From Mediterraneibacter agrestimuris (lineage in GTDB: Bacteria > Bacillota > Clostridia > Lachnospirales > Lachnospiraceae), in contig NZ_CALPDG010000018.1 of the NCBI RefSeq assembly GCF_943193195.1, positions 1 to 64,000 on the forward strand: a DNA stretch of 64,000 nt, read 5' to 3'. The position numbers and the translations under genes were made by a program. Below the pieces are notes generated by a model. The model saw nothing but the letters and a program-made list of their open reading frames with translations, had not been told where the DNA came from and searched no databases. Of this stretch, positions 49,450 to 58,349 are shown one piece after another (position 1 is the first letter of the stretch; every line of letters begins with the position of its first letter).

Positions 49450-51880
49450 CAAGTATAATCAGCTTTACACTGTTTGGTTGTAACAAAAACTCTGACTGTA
49501 TCTCGTCTGTATCATCCTGTTCCCTGCAATGATATAATGGAAGCGCACATTTTTGCAGATATCCTATTTCATCTGCTGTAAGAATAACAGGTGCTCCCAA
49601 GTTCTTCCATAGATCATATGCACTTCCTCCCTTTTCGCTGATTTCATATTCTTTAATTTTTATTCTGCCCCACCCAGACAGTCCCATAATATTCATTCTG
49701 TATTGTATAGACTCACCAGGCAGGAACGCCCCGCTTCTATGTGTCCTGTCCACTCCATTCATATGTCTGTACCGATATAGCTTATTAAAATGAACATAAT
49801 TATATAAAATAATCTGAACTTCCCCTGTTCTTTTCTTCGTAATAAAGTATCCGTCTCCCTTTCCCAGCAGCCTTTCCCCCAGACCAGACAAGAACTTCAA
49901 ACAATAATAACCGCTTTTTTTAATATTATGGCAGGTAAATAATCCGAATCCACCATGAAACTCTTCCTGTTCAGGCACAACTTCTTCAATATAGTCACTG
50001 ATCTCCCAATACCCAAATGCCCCTGCACGGTCATAATTCTCCAGAATATTCTTTGCCATATATGCTGCCTTAAAGCTCGTATCATTTGTCAAATCTCTCT
50101 GCCACATCGTAGAGTTCCATTCCACAAAAACAATTTCCGGAATAAATCCATTTATTTTCTTATGATACTGTTCCAGATAATCCAGCAGATGTCCCATATA
50201 ATCTTCATCACTGCTTGTCACACGTGACAGTACCTCCGATTTTTCTATCAGGATAATACTGTCTCCTGTTTCTTTTTCATTCATTTTAGAAGGGTAACAG
50301 TCTATGGCAATAAAGTCCGGGAAACACTCATTTTCTGCCGCATACTGGATAAACCTGTCATAGTTTCCATTTTCCTCCAGGACATAATATGACTCCATTG
50401 CAGGTCCCCCTACCTGAAGTTTTGGACTGATTTCTTTCAATACCCGCCATGTCCTTCCATAAAGCTCCATGTATTCATCCATTGTATACTGTCCATATTC
50501 AGAAAAGCCAACCGGTCCCGACCATGGCAGAAACCGCCACTTCTCAACCTCTTCCATACCATATCTATGAATACAATGAACCGTCAGTTTCCGGACCAGC
50601 TCCTCCCATCTTCTCATGTCATTCGGCATACTCAGATACACGGGTCTGGCGAACAAATTTCTGGAAGGCTTGGCAAGCGCAGAAGGCATAAAGCTCAATT
50701 CCACATAAGGCTTTAACTTTATAGAAAGGAAAAAATCAAACAACATATCCAGGTATTTAAAATTATACACTGCTTTTCCGTCTTCGCATTCCGAATAAAT
50801 CATCATATCATCATCAAGCAGACCATGAAAATGGATATATTCAAATCCTATCTCATCCTGAATAATTTTCAATTGATTCTGTATAACTGCAGATAAACCT
50901 TCTTTCGCAAATCCGATGTTCACCAGTTTTTTCCATTTATGCTGCAGACGTTTCCCCTTTACCTGCACATTAACGGCTATCTGCTGTGCCCGTACACGTT
51001 CTTTGATTCCGTGCTCCCGTTCATCCTGCTTTTCTGCATATTTCAAAAGCTCCTCAAAAACTTCTGTCTTTCCATCCTTGAACACATCTTGCCTGATTTG
51101 TTTTCTGTAATTCCGCGGAGATACCTTGTATTGCCCTTGAAATTTTTTTATAAATTGTGTAGAGTCCCCAAACCCACACCGCCCCGCAATCTCTGTAACA
51201 GACAGCTTCGTATCTCTCAACATCTTTTCCGCTGCTTTTAACCGTACCTGATTCAAATACTGATTAAAACCGATACCTGTCTTCTGATGAAAATAGCGTG
51301 ACAGATAATTCACAGAGAGATATTCCTCCTGCGCAATCTGCTTCAATGTAACACTTTCTCCATAATCCCGGTGAATACGTCCAAGTATGCGGCGCAGACG
51401 GTGAAGAGGCTCTTCTGTTTTGCTTTCCCTTTCAAGAGTTTCCACCACAAATTCCCGTTTCATACAATATAACAGACGGTATAGATAACTCTGCACTAAT
51501 AAATTGTTTTCATTTCCATCTTTTACACAAACCAAAAACAGTTCTGCCAACAGCTTTCTCAATTCAGTAAAAGCGTCCTTATGCCTTTCCTCTTGCAAAT
51601 CTGAACTGCAAAACACTTCTTCTCCCGCATGAAGCTCCAGACATCTCTGTGCGTTTTCCGGAAATATGATTTTTAATACATCACATTCCGCTTCCTTCTC
51701 TAACTGATATAACGTATACGGGTTAAGTAACCACAAATTTCCTTGCTGCATCGGCTTCTTTTCGCCTTGACATTCAAATATACATGTTCCTCTGAGAACC
51801 AACAGCATTGTCATCCGGTCACTCCAGTGAAACAACTCCTCATTTTCATCATTTAAAATAAACTTTATCTGATTGTCCAT
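49430..51880 (-). CDS. AraC regulator fused to a GH39-like domain lacking the acid/base Glu
   Basis: An 816-residue protein (longer if an upstream ATG at 51976 is used, but that codon lies inside the pckA terminator hairpin; AGGTGA fits the 51880 start). An N-terminal cupin-like sensing region is followed by a two-HTH AraC domain (about 155-265; ARCGFGDSTQFIKKFQGQY). A C-terminal GH39 barrel follows, recognisable from FHGLLDDDMMIYSE, YVELSFMPSALA, VGGPAM and the nucleophile-type VEWNST. Where active GH39 xylosidases have WNEP, this protein has WSGP, so the general acid/base is missing. It probably senses a xylo- or other glycoside with the dead barrel and regulates the esterase-symporter-GH3 operon next to it. 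Confidence 0.85.
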   Translation of the reverse strand: MDNQIKFILNDENEELFHWSDRMTMLLVLRGTCIFECQGEKKPMQQGNLWLLNPYTLYQLEKEAECDVLKIIFPENAQRCLELHAGEEVFCSSDLQEERHKDAFTELRKLLAELFLVCVKDGNENNLLVQSYLYRLLYCMKREFVVETLERESKTEEPLHRLRRILGRIHRDYGESVTLKQIAQEEYLSVNYLSRYFHQKTGIGFNQYLNQVRLKAAEKMLRDTKLSVTEIAGRCGFGDSTQFIKKFQGQYKVSPRNYRKQIRQDVFKDGKTEVFEELLKYAEKQDEREHGIKERVRAQQIAVNVQVKGKRLQHKWKKLVNIGFAKEGLSAVIQNQLKIIQDEIGFEYIHFHGLLDDDMMIYSECEDGKAVYNFKYLDMLFDFFLSIKLKPYVELSFMPSALAKPSRNLFARPVYLSMPNDMRRWEELVRKLTVHCIHRYGMEEVEKWRFLPWSGPVGFSEYGQYTMDEYMELYGRTWRVLKEISPKLQVGGPAMESYYVLEENGNYDRFIQYAAENECFPDFIAIDCYPSKMNEKETGDSIILIEKSEVLSRVTSSDEDYMGHLLDYLEQYHKKINGFIPEIVFVEWNSTMWQRDLTNDTSFKAAYMAKNILENYDRAGAFGYWEISDYIEEVVPEQEEFHGGFGLFTCHNIKKSGYYCLKFLSGLGERLLGKGDGYFITKKRTGEVQIILYNYVHFNKLYRYRHMNGVDRTHRSGAFLPGESIQYRMNIMGLSGWGRIKIKEYEISEKGGSAYDLWKNLGAPVILTADEIGYLQKCALPLYHCREQDDTDEIQSEFLLQPNSVKLIILEKADSI

Positions 51881-51953
51881 CTGTATTTCACCTATATACC
51901 CTTTTTCTATCTCCGATCTGTGCTTCATGCAATACATAGTTTCTTTAATACAA

Positions 51954-51983
51954 CAATCGGATGTGTTTACACACACCCGATTG
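51954..51983 (-). terminator. Probable terminator of pckA
   Basis: CAATCGG pairs with CCGATTG, with an inner TGTGT/ACACA stem. On the minus strand it begins 22 bases after the pckA stop and is followed by TTGTATTAAAG, only a weak T-run. The 5'-most possible start codon of the AraC-GH39 frame lies inside it. Confidence 0.6.
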
Positions 51984-52005
51984 AAAATGACATATCTTTT
52001 TGATC

Positions 52006-53610
52006 TTACAGCTGAGGACCTGCGGAAACAAGTGCCTTACCAGCCTCATTACTTTCATATTTTGCAAAGTTCTTGATAAATCTTCCAGCAAGGTCTTTTG
52101 CCTTTTCTTCCCACTCAGCAGCATCTGCATAAGTGTCGCGCGGATCAAGAATACCTGTATCTACTCCAGGAAGCTCTGTAGGAACTTCAATATTGAAATA
52201 CGGAATCTTCTTAGTAGGAGCATTGTTGATATCACCGTTCAGGATCGCGTCAATGATACCACGTGTATCCTTAATGGAAATACGCTTGCCAGTTCCATTC
52301 CATCCTGTATTTACAAGGTAAGCCTTCGCACCGTTTGCCTGCATTCTCTTAACGAGTTCTTCTGCATATTTTGTCGGATGAAGCTCAAGGAACGCCTGTC
52401 CGAAACATGCTGAGAATGTCGGTGTAGGCTCTGTAATTCCACGCTCTGTACCAGCCAGTTTAGCTGTAAATCCAGACAGGAAGTAGTACTCTGTCTGTTC
52501 CGGCGTCAGGATAGATACCGGCGGAAGTACTCCAAATGCATCTGCTGACAGGAAGATTACATTCTTAGCTGCCGGAGCTGCGGAAACCGGACGTACAATT
52601 TTCTCAATGTGGTCGATCGGATAAGATACACGTGTATTCTCTGTTACACTCTTATCGTCAAAGTCAATCTTACCGTTCTCATCCAGAGTTACGTTCTCAA
52701 GAAGAGCGTTTCTCTTAATTGCGTTGTAGATATCCGGCTCAGACTCTTTGTCAAGGTTGATTACCTTAGCGTAGCATCCACCCTCAAAGTTGAATACTCC
52801 GTTGTCATCCCAGCCGTGCTCATCATCACCGATCAAAAGACGCTTCGGATCTGTAGACAATGTTGTTTTACCTGTTCCAGAAAGACCAAAGAAGATTGCT
52901 GTGTTCTCTCCGTTCATATCTGTGTTTGCAGAACAGTGCATGGAAGCAATGCCCTTCAGCGGCAGATAGTAGTTCATCATGGAGAACATACCTTTCTTCA
53001 TCTCTCCGCCGTACCATGTATTCAGGATAACCTGCTCGCGGCTTGTAATGTTGAACATAGAAGTTGTCTCTGAGTTCAGTCCCAGCTCTTTGTAGTTCTC
53101 AACCTTAGCCTTTGAAGCGTTGTAAACAACGAAATCCGGCTCAAAGTTCTCAAGCTCTTCTGCTGTCGGCTGGATAAACATATTTTTAACAAAATGTGCC
53201 TGCCAAGCTACTTCCACAATAAAACGGATTGCCATACGGGTATCAGCATTAGTTCCGCAGAATGCGTCTACAACAAACAGTCTCTTGTCAGAAAGCTCTT
53301 TGATCGCGATATCTTTACATGTATCCCATGCTTCCTGGGATGCCGGATGGTTATCATTCTTATACTCGTCAGAAGTCCACCATACAGTATCCTTTGAATT
53401 CTCGTCCATAACGATGAACTTATCTTTCGGGGAACGTCCGGTATAGATACCTGTCATAACGTTAACCGCACCAAGCTCACTTTCCTGACCCTTTTCAAAA
53501 CCTTCCAGTTCCGGTTTGGTTTCTTCTTCAAATAACAGCTCAAAAGAAGGATTGTAAACAATCTCTGTGGTTCCTGTGATACCATACTTTGTTAAATCAA
53601 TTTTTGCCAT
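52006..53610 (-). CDS. pckA: Phosphoenolpyruvate carboxykinase (ATP)
   Basis: A 534-residue ATP-dependent PEP carboxykinase, full family length. The kinase P-loop is [11 protein letters not shown]; the metal-binding and substrate residues lie in [35 protein letters not shown] and the C-terminal [17 protein letters not shown] are conserved. In fermentative gut Firmicutes the enzyme often works from PEP plus CO2 towards oxaloacetate with ATP gain, although gluconeogenesis is also possible. It is a single-gene unit with its own consensus-like promoter, a short structured leader (AACCGA...TCGGTT at 53648-53666) and a hairpin terminator. Confidence 0.97.
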   Translation of the reverse strand: MAKIDLTKYGITGTTEIVYNPSFELLFEEETKPELEGFEKGQESELGAVNVMTGIYTGRSPKDKFIVMDENSKDTVWWTSDEYKNDNHPASQEAWDTCKDIAIKELSDKRLFVVDAFCGTNADTRMAIRFIVEVAWQAHFVKNMFIQPTAEELENFEPDFVVYNASKAKVENYKELGLNSETTSMFNITSREQVILNTWYGGEMKKGMFSMMNYYLPLKGIASMHCSANTDMNGENTAIFFGLSGTGKTTLSTDPKRLLIGDDEHGWDDNGVFNFEGGCYAKVINLDKESEPDIYNAIKRNALLENVTLDENGKIDFDDKSVTENTRVSYPIDHIEKIVRPVSAAPAAKNVIFLSADAFGVLPPVSILTPEQTEYYFLSGFTAKLAGTERGITEPTPTFSACFGQAFLELHPTKYAEELVKRMQANGAKAYLVNTGWNGTGKRISIKDTRGIIDAILNGDINNAPTKKIPYFNIEVPTELPGVDTGILDPRDTYADAAEWEEKAKDLAGRFIKNFAKYESNEAGKALVSAGPQL

Positions 53611-53709
53611 CTTAGTTTAACCTCTTTCCTTAAAATTTAATGTGGATAACCGACTCTCTTTCGGTTTCCTTCTAACGAAGTGGAATTCTCCAACTTTCTC
53701 TAAATACTA

Positions 53710-53737
53710 ATTATACACAAATCATCCCTAAAGTCAA
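53710..53737 (-). promoter_or_regulatory. Sigma-A promoter of pckA
   Basis: TTGACT (complement of 53732-53737) and TATAAT (complement of 53710-53715) are 16 bases apart. The message would begin near 53703, giving a leader of about 90 nt with a small hairpin. The remaining gap to cdd (53738-54004) holds a terminator-like hairpin and T-rich sequence, with no gene. Confidence 0.8.
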
Positions 53738-53814
53738 CACTTTTACTGAAAGATATATCTCTACTTAATTCATTTATTTCCTTAATAATCATTAAAATTG
53801 TATAAAATATAGCC

Positions 53815-53850
53815 AAAAATGCAAGTTTTTTATATTTATCTTGCATTTTT
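53815..53850 (-). terminator. Terminator downstream of cdd
   Basis: AAAAATGCAAG pairs with CTTGCATTTTT around a 14-base AT-rich loop, giving T-runs on both strands. It lies 155 bases after the cdd stop and upstream of the pckA promoter. No gene is visible in the T-rich stretch 53851-54004. Confidence 0.6.
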
Positions 53851-54004
53851 GACCTTGTTTTTTATATTTTCTTTCAGATTTCAGGGGTTTTTTACTTTTT
53901 TTTGCAATTCATTTGTTAAAAATTTCACCATTGAAAAAATATTCCCCAGCTATATAAACACTGTTCTGACAATAGTTTCTCTCCCGGCAGCTCTGTTCCA
54001 TCCC

Positions 54005-54394
54005 TCAGAACATCTTTGGAAGCAGTTCACACAGCTTCCAGACCTCTGTGTCTCCTTGCAAAGTTCCGCATACAATTTCAAATGTATCCGGGTCACAGAA
54101 TTCTCCCATTACCTGGCGGCAGACACCACACGGATAACACAATTCCAGTTCTTCTTTCCCTCCTGCAATAGCGATTGCCGTAAATTCTCTTTTTCCTTCG
54201 GATACTGCCTTGAAAAAAGCGGTACGCTCCGCACAATTGGTAGGACCGTAAGCGCGGTTTTCAATATTGCACCCTGTAACTACCGTACCGTCTGCACATA
54301 GAATTGCCGCCCCTACTTTAAAACCAGAATAAGGACTGTATGACATTTCTCTTGCCTCGGCTGCCTGTTCTAATAAGATATCATAATCAATCAT
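54005..54394 (-). CDS. cdd: Cytidine deaminase
   Basis: A 129-residue tetrameric-type cytidine deaminase, which converts cytidine/deoxycytidine to uridine/deoxyuridine in pyrimidine salvage. The zinc-binding and catalytic motifs are CAERTAF (Cys and catalytic Glu) and PCGVCRQ (two Cys); GAAILCADGTVVTGCNIENR precedes them. The start at 54394 follows GGAGG by 7 bases; an ATG 24 bases upstream is less likely. It appears to be a stand-alone gene, with a composite gap upstream that contains a palindromic repeat. Confidence 0.96.
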   Translation of the reverse strand: MIDYDILLEQAAEAREMSYSPYSGFKVGAAILCADGTVVTGCNIENRAYGPTNCAERTAFFKAVSEGKREFTAIAIAGGKEELELCYPCGVCRQVMGEFCDPDTFEIVCGTLQGDTEVWKLCELLPKMF

Positions 54395-54518
54395 CTCTTC
54401 ACCTCCATATTTTATCAAAGCTACTATATCCTTTACACATTTTAAAACTGCCGAACTACGCAGTTTACAAACATATCACTTACGTAATCCGGCAGTCACC
54501 TCTATTTCTCCATCATGA

Positions 54519-54558
54519 GTTCTTACAGCAAGTGCAAAATCCTATGCTGAATTGTTAC
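54519..54558. repeat. Dispersed palindromic repeat, copy 11
   Basis: GTTCTTACAGCAAGTGCAAAAT followed by CCTATGCTGAATTGTTAC is a diverged copy of the GCAAG palindrome module. On the minus strand its border GTAACAATTCAGC provides the TAA stop of the 115-residue membrane protein gene. Confidence 0.65.
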
Positions 54559-54902
54559 GAAAAATATCTTTTTTTCAGTTTTGATGTATAGGCAAGATAC
54601 CATACTAAGACAGCTAGAAATAATACCAGTCCTATCGCGTCTACAATTCCCAAAGGCTGTACAAAACAGTGAACAAAGTCAACAACTCCGTATATGACTG
54701 CTGTACACGCAAATACCAGTACCGCCGGAAGAGCTTCTTTTATAAAGCCTTCTTTGTCCTTGCATTTGTACTCATCATAGCTTCTTCCAAGCAGAAGAGC
54801 TTCATTAATCGGACCACCCTTTTTCATTTGGAAATAGGCATAAAAACCATATACGCCAAAACCGATTACCATAACACTTATAAATCCAAACATTTCTTCC
54901 AT
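54555..54902 (-). CDS. Small membrane protein, unknown function
   Basis: A 115-residue protein with three predicted membrane helices (about 4-25, 56-75, 84-103) and a polar loop GRSYDEYKCKDKEGFIKEAL between the first and second. It begins three bases after the thrC stop, so it is probably translated from the thrC message. I do not recognise the family. The ORF ends in KKRYFS, with its TAA taken from a palindromic repeat, so the original C-terminus may have been slightly different. Confidence 0.7.
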   Translation of the reverse strand: MEEMFGFISVMVIGFGVYGFYAYFQMKKGGPINEALLLGRSYDEYKCKDKEGFIKEALPAVLVFACTAVIYGVVDFVHCFVQPLGIVDAIGLVLFLAVLVWYLAYTSKLKKRYFS

Positions 54903-54905
54903 AGC

Positions 54906-56399
54906 TTACATCCCTGCCTTCAGAATTGCTTTTACTGTGCTCTTCATCTGATCCACATCACATTCCAAAGTATGACGAATCTCTGCATTCTGAATCTCCT
55001 TGATGGCATTCGGAACTTCCATTGCTGATGTCTTCTCCAACTCGTCAATCAATGCAAAATCATCCATGCCTGCATATTTTTCATCAATTGCTGTCATTAC
55101 ACTTCCTATAAACTTATATGGACTCGCCGTAGACGCAACAAGCATCTTCTTCTCATTTCCGGTTGTATTTTGGTATACTTTGCTGACATGTGCTGCTACT
55201 GCCGTATGTGTATCCATGACATAACCGGTAGACGCATAAGTATCATGAATCGCTGCCTTTGTCTCTTCTTCCGTCGCATATCCGCCTTCAAAGTCCGCCA
55301 GCTTCGCTTTCATGTCCTCTGTAATCTCATAGATGCCTGTTGTCTTCAGCGCTTCCATCAGCTCTCTGTCCTTATCCGCATCCTGTCCTGCAATCGTATA
55401 AATCAGTCTTTCCAGATTACTGGAAATTAAAATATCCATAGACGGAGAAGAAGTCAGGACAAACTCGCGGTTTCGGTCATATTTACCAGTCTTGAAAAAG
55501 TCAAACAATACCTTATTCTCATTGGAAGCACAAATCAGTTTTCCAATCGGTACCCCCATCTGCTTTGCATAATATGCCGCCAGAATATTCCCAAAATTGC
55601 CTGTCGGAACAGTCACATTGATTTCTTCACCTACAGCAATCTCTTCATTTTCCAGCAGTTTCGCATAAGCATATACATAATAGACAACCTGCGGTACGAG
55701 ACGTCCGATATTGATAGAATTGGCAGAAGAAAACTGGTAACCGGCATCCGCAAGCTCTTTTTCCAGTTCCTTATCCTCAAACAATGCCTTAACGCCGCTC
55801 TGTGCGTTATCAAAATTGCCATGTATCGCAACAACTGCTGTGTTATCTCCTTTCTGTGTCACCATCTGAAGTTCCTGTACCTTACTGACTCCGTTCTTCG
55901 GATAGAACACAATGATCCTTGTCCCCGGCACATCTGCAAAACCTGCCAGTGCAGCCTTTCCTGTATCTCCTGATGTTGCCGTCAGAATCACGATATCATT
56001 TTTCACATTATTCTTCTTTGCCGCAGTTGTCAGAAGATGCGGAAGAATAGACAATGCCATATCCTTAAATGCAATCGTTGCTCCGTGGAACAGTTCCAGG
56101 TGATATGTATCCCCTACTTTAACAAGAGGCGCGATAACCTCTGTGTCAAACTTAGAATCATATGCGTTGTTGATACAATGTTTCAACTCTTCCTCCGTAA
56201 AGTCCGTCAGAAAATGCTTCATGACTGCATATGCAGTATCCTGATAAGACATAGATTTCAGTTCCGCCATTGTCACATCCAGTTTTGGAATCTCTACGGG
56301 AACAAACAGACCGCCGTCCTCCGCCAGACCTTTTAAAATTGCCTGAGAGGCAGTCACCGTATACTCTGCATTTCTTGTGCTCTTGTACAATAAATTCAT
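54906..56399 (-). CDS. thrC: Threonine synthase
   Basis: A 497-residue PLP enzyme that converts O-phosphohomoserine to threonine. It belongs to the longer bacterial/yeast-type branch (about 490 residues): YKSTRNAEYTVTASQAILKG at the N-terminus, the PLP lysine in ATIAFKDMALSIL, LTATSGDTGKAALAGF for phosphate binding, and TVPTGNFGNILAAYYAK. The start at 56399 has GAGG 8 bases upstream; a frame extension to 56444 is less likely. It follows leuD after 67 bases on the same strand, so it is probably co-expressed with leuCD. Confidence 0.95.
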   Translation of the reverse strand: MNLLYKSTRNAEYTVTASQAILKGLAEDGGLFVPVEIPKLDVTMAELKSMSYQDTAYAVMKHFLTDFTEEELKHCINNAYDSKFDTEVIAPLVKVGDTYHLELFHGATIAFKDMALSILPHLLTTAAKKNNVKNDIVILTATSGDTGKAALAGFADVPGTRIIVFYPKNGVSKVQELQMVTQKGDNTAVVAIHGNFDNAQSGVKALFEDKELEKELADAGYQFSSANSINIGRLVPQVVYYVYAYAKLLENEEIAVGEEINVTVPTGNFGNILAAYYAKQMGVPIGKLICASNENKVLFDFFKTGKYDRNREFVLTSSPSMDILISSNLERLIYTIAGQDADKDRELMEALKTTGIYEITEDMKAKLADFEGGYATEEETKAAIHDTYASTGYVMDTHTAVAAHVSKVYQNTTGNEKKMLVASTASPYKFIGSVMTAIDEKYAGMDDFALIDELEKTSAMEVPNAIKEIQNAEIRHTLECDVDQMKSTVKAILKAGM

Positions 56400-56466
56400 T
56401 TTTCTATCCTCTTCATTCATTCTCTTGCCGAGGTTCCTGTACACAATGGAACTCCCGGTTACCCTT

Positions 56467-56961
56467 TTAATACCTGCGCTTACTGTTCGTATATTTCACC
56501 AGCCCGCCTGCCGCAATCAGCTTCTGCATAAATTCCGGGAACGGCTGACCCTGAAATTCAGTACCCTTGGTACGATTATATATCTTTCCGCTGTCAAAGT
56601 CCACCTCTACCTCATCTCCGGCTTCAATTCCTTTTGCAGCCTCTGGACATTCAATGATCGGCAGACCGATATTAATGGCATTTCTATAGAAAATTCTGGC
56701 AAAAGTCTCTGCAATAACACAGCTTACCCCAGCAGTCTTTAAACATAATGGCGCATGTTCTCTGGACGAACCACAGCCAAAATTTTTATTTGCCACGATC
56801 AAGTCTCCCTGCTGTACTTTATTCACGAACTCTGGATCAATATCTGCCATAGCATGGCTTGCCAGCTCCTGGGCATCAAATGAGTTCAAATATCTTGCTG
56901 GAATGATCACATCTGTATCTACATTATCTCCATATTTAAATACATGTCCCAACGCTTTCAT
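56467..56961 (-). CDS. leuD: 3-isopropylmalate dehydratase small subunit
   Basis: A 164-residue small subunit of isopropylmalate isomerase, of the shorter clostridial/archaeal (HacB-like) type. The N-terminal [18 protein letters not shown] and the active-site loop [12 protein letters not shown] are present, with [12 protein letters not shown] further on. Its ATG overlaps the leuC stop (ATGA), as is usual for a pair needed in equal amounts. It catalyses, with LeuC, the 2- to 3-isopropylmalate step of leucine synthesis. Confidence 0.96.
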   Translation of the reverse strand: MKALGHVFKYGDNVDTDVIIPARYLNSFDAQELASHAMADIDPEFVNKVQQGDLIVANKNFGCGSSREHAPLCLKTAGVSCVIAETFARIFYRNAINIGLPIIECPEAAKGIEAGDEVEVDFDSGKIYNRTKGTEFQGQPFPEFMQKLIAAGGLVKYTNSKRRY

Positions 56962-58235
56962 GATCTGTCACCTACTTTCTCCGGATTTGCAATATATCCC
57001 GCAATCGCACTTGCCGCCGCTACTTCTGGAGACGCAAGATAAATCAGGGAATCCACATGTCCCATTCTGCCGACAAAGTTACGGTTAGTGGTAGAGACAC
57101 ACTTCTCACCTGCTGCCATAACGCCCATATGCCCTCCCATACACGGTCCGCAGCTCGGTGTGTTGACCGCGCATCCTGCATCCACAAAGATATCCAGCAG
57201 TCCTTCTGCAATACACTGCTTGTAAATCTTCTGGGTTGCCGGAATCACCATTACACGTACATCCTCATGTACAGTGTGACCTTTTAAGATTGACGCCGCC
57301 TTACGCATATCTTCCATACGGCCGTTTGTACAGGAACCAATGACTACCTGATTGATCTGAATTGGCTTCATCGCCTCGATCTCGTCTATCGTCCTGGCAT
57401 TGCCCGGAAGATGCGGAAACGCAACCGTCGGACGCACCTGTGATAAATCGATCTCTACAACCTCATCATACTCTGCGTCTTCATCCGCTGTATAAATCTT
57501 ATACTCTTTCTTTGTATGCTCTTTTAGATACTGTTCTGCCTTTTCATCTACCGGAAAGATTCCGTTCTTGGCTCCGGCCTCGATTGCCATATTTGCCATT
57601 GTAAAACGGTCGTCCATAGACAGATTCACAATACCGTCTCCGACAAACTCCATAGATTTATAAAGTGCGCCGTCCACGCCAATCCTTCCAATGATGTGAA
57701 TAATCACGTCCTTACCGCTCACATACGGTCCCGGTTTACCTGTCAGCACAAACTTAATTGCACTCGGCACCTTGAACCACAATTCACCCGTTGCCATACC
57801 TGTTGCAATATCTGTCGTTCCCACTCCTGTAGAAAATGCTCCCAAAGCCCCATATGTACATGTATGAGAATCTGCCCCGATAATACACTCTCCCGCGGCT
57901 ACTACACCGGCTTCCGGAAGAATCGCATGTTCTACACCAGACTTCCCCTGTTCAAAATACCAGGTCAGTCCCTGTTCTCTGGCAAATTCACGGATAGATT
58001 TAGAGTTTTCCGCTGATTTGATGTCTTTATTCGGTGTAAAATGGTCCGGCACCAGAACAACCTTATCCTTATCAAATACCGTTTCTGCCATCTCTCTGAA
58101 AATCGGCAGAGCCATCGGTCCGGTAATATCATTTGCCATCACCACATCCAGCTTCGCTTCTATCAACTGACCCGCCACTACAGAATCAAGTCCCGCATGA
58201 GCCGCCAATATTTTCTGCGTCATTGTCATTCCCAT
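56958..58235 (-). CDS. leuC: 3-isopropylmalate dehydratase large subunit
   Basis: A 425-residue aconitase-family large subunit (type II length). The [4Fe-4S] ligands lie in VIGSCTNGR and in [26 protein letters not shown] is the other family hallmark. The start at 58235 has AAGGAGG upstream; a frame extension to 58283 lies across the promoter. It is first in leuC-leuD-thrC. leuA and leuB are not in this window. Confidence 0.96.
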   Translation of the reverse strand: MGMTMTQKILAAHAGLDSVVAGQLIEAKLDVVMANDITGPMALPIFREMAETVFDKDKVVLVPDHFTPNKDIKSAENSKSIREFAREQGLTWYFEQGKSGVEHAILPEAGVVAAGECIIGADSHTCTYGALGAFSTGVGTTDIATGMATGELWFKVPSAIKFVLTGKPGPYVSGKDVIIHIIGRIGVDGALYKSMEFVGDGIVNLSMDDRFTMANMAIEAGAKNGIFPVDEKAEQYLKEHTKKEYKIYTADEDAEYDEVVEIDLSQVRPTVAFPHLPGNARTIDEIEAMKPIQINQVVIGSCTNGRMEDMRKAASILKGHTVHEDVRVMVIPATQKIYKQCIAEGLLDIFVDAGCAVNTPSCGPCMGGHMGVMAAGEKCVSTTNRNFVGRMGHVDSLIYLASPEVAAASAIAGYIANPEKVGDRS

Positions 58236-58273
58236 TGTGACACCCTCCTTATGTTTAAAAATCTCTGTTTGAC

Positions 58274-58279
58274 ATTTTA
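58274..58279 (-). promoter_or_regulatory. Extended -10 promoter of leuC
   Basis: On the minus strand TGGTAAAAT gives an extended -10 box about 39 bases before the leuC ATG. The -35 region is weak. The leader is too short to hold a leucine T-box, and no T-box core is present here. Confidence 0.5.
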
Positions 58280-58299
58280 CCACAATAAAGTAAGAAAGA

Positions 58300-58349
58300 A
58301 AAGGGGCAGATTAGGTTCTCATCACATTTTCAGTAACTACTGAATCCTA
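58300..58349 (-). terminator. Repeat-like hairpin / terminator after the adhesin gene (copy 12)
   Basis: On the minus strand GGGCGTAGGATTCAGTA-GT-TACTGAA is followed by AATGTGATGAGAACCTAATC and TGCCCC, then TTTTCTTT. The inner palindrome TTCAGTA-GT-TACTGAA and the GTGATG segment resemble the dispersed repeats. The TAG stop of the adhesin gene is within the first arm. Confidence 0.6.

Noticed and set aside
58236-58346. Possible leucine T-box or attenuator upstream of leuC
   Set aside because: The gap is too short and contains no T-box core; only an extended -10 promoter and a repeat-like terminator of the upstream gene are visible.
6513-58349. Repeated palindromes considered as a CRISPR array
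   Set aside because: The copies are far apart, placed in intergenic spaces, vary in module content and have no regular spacers; no cas genes are seen.
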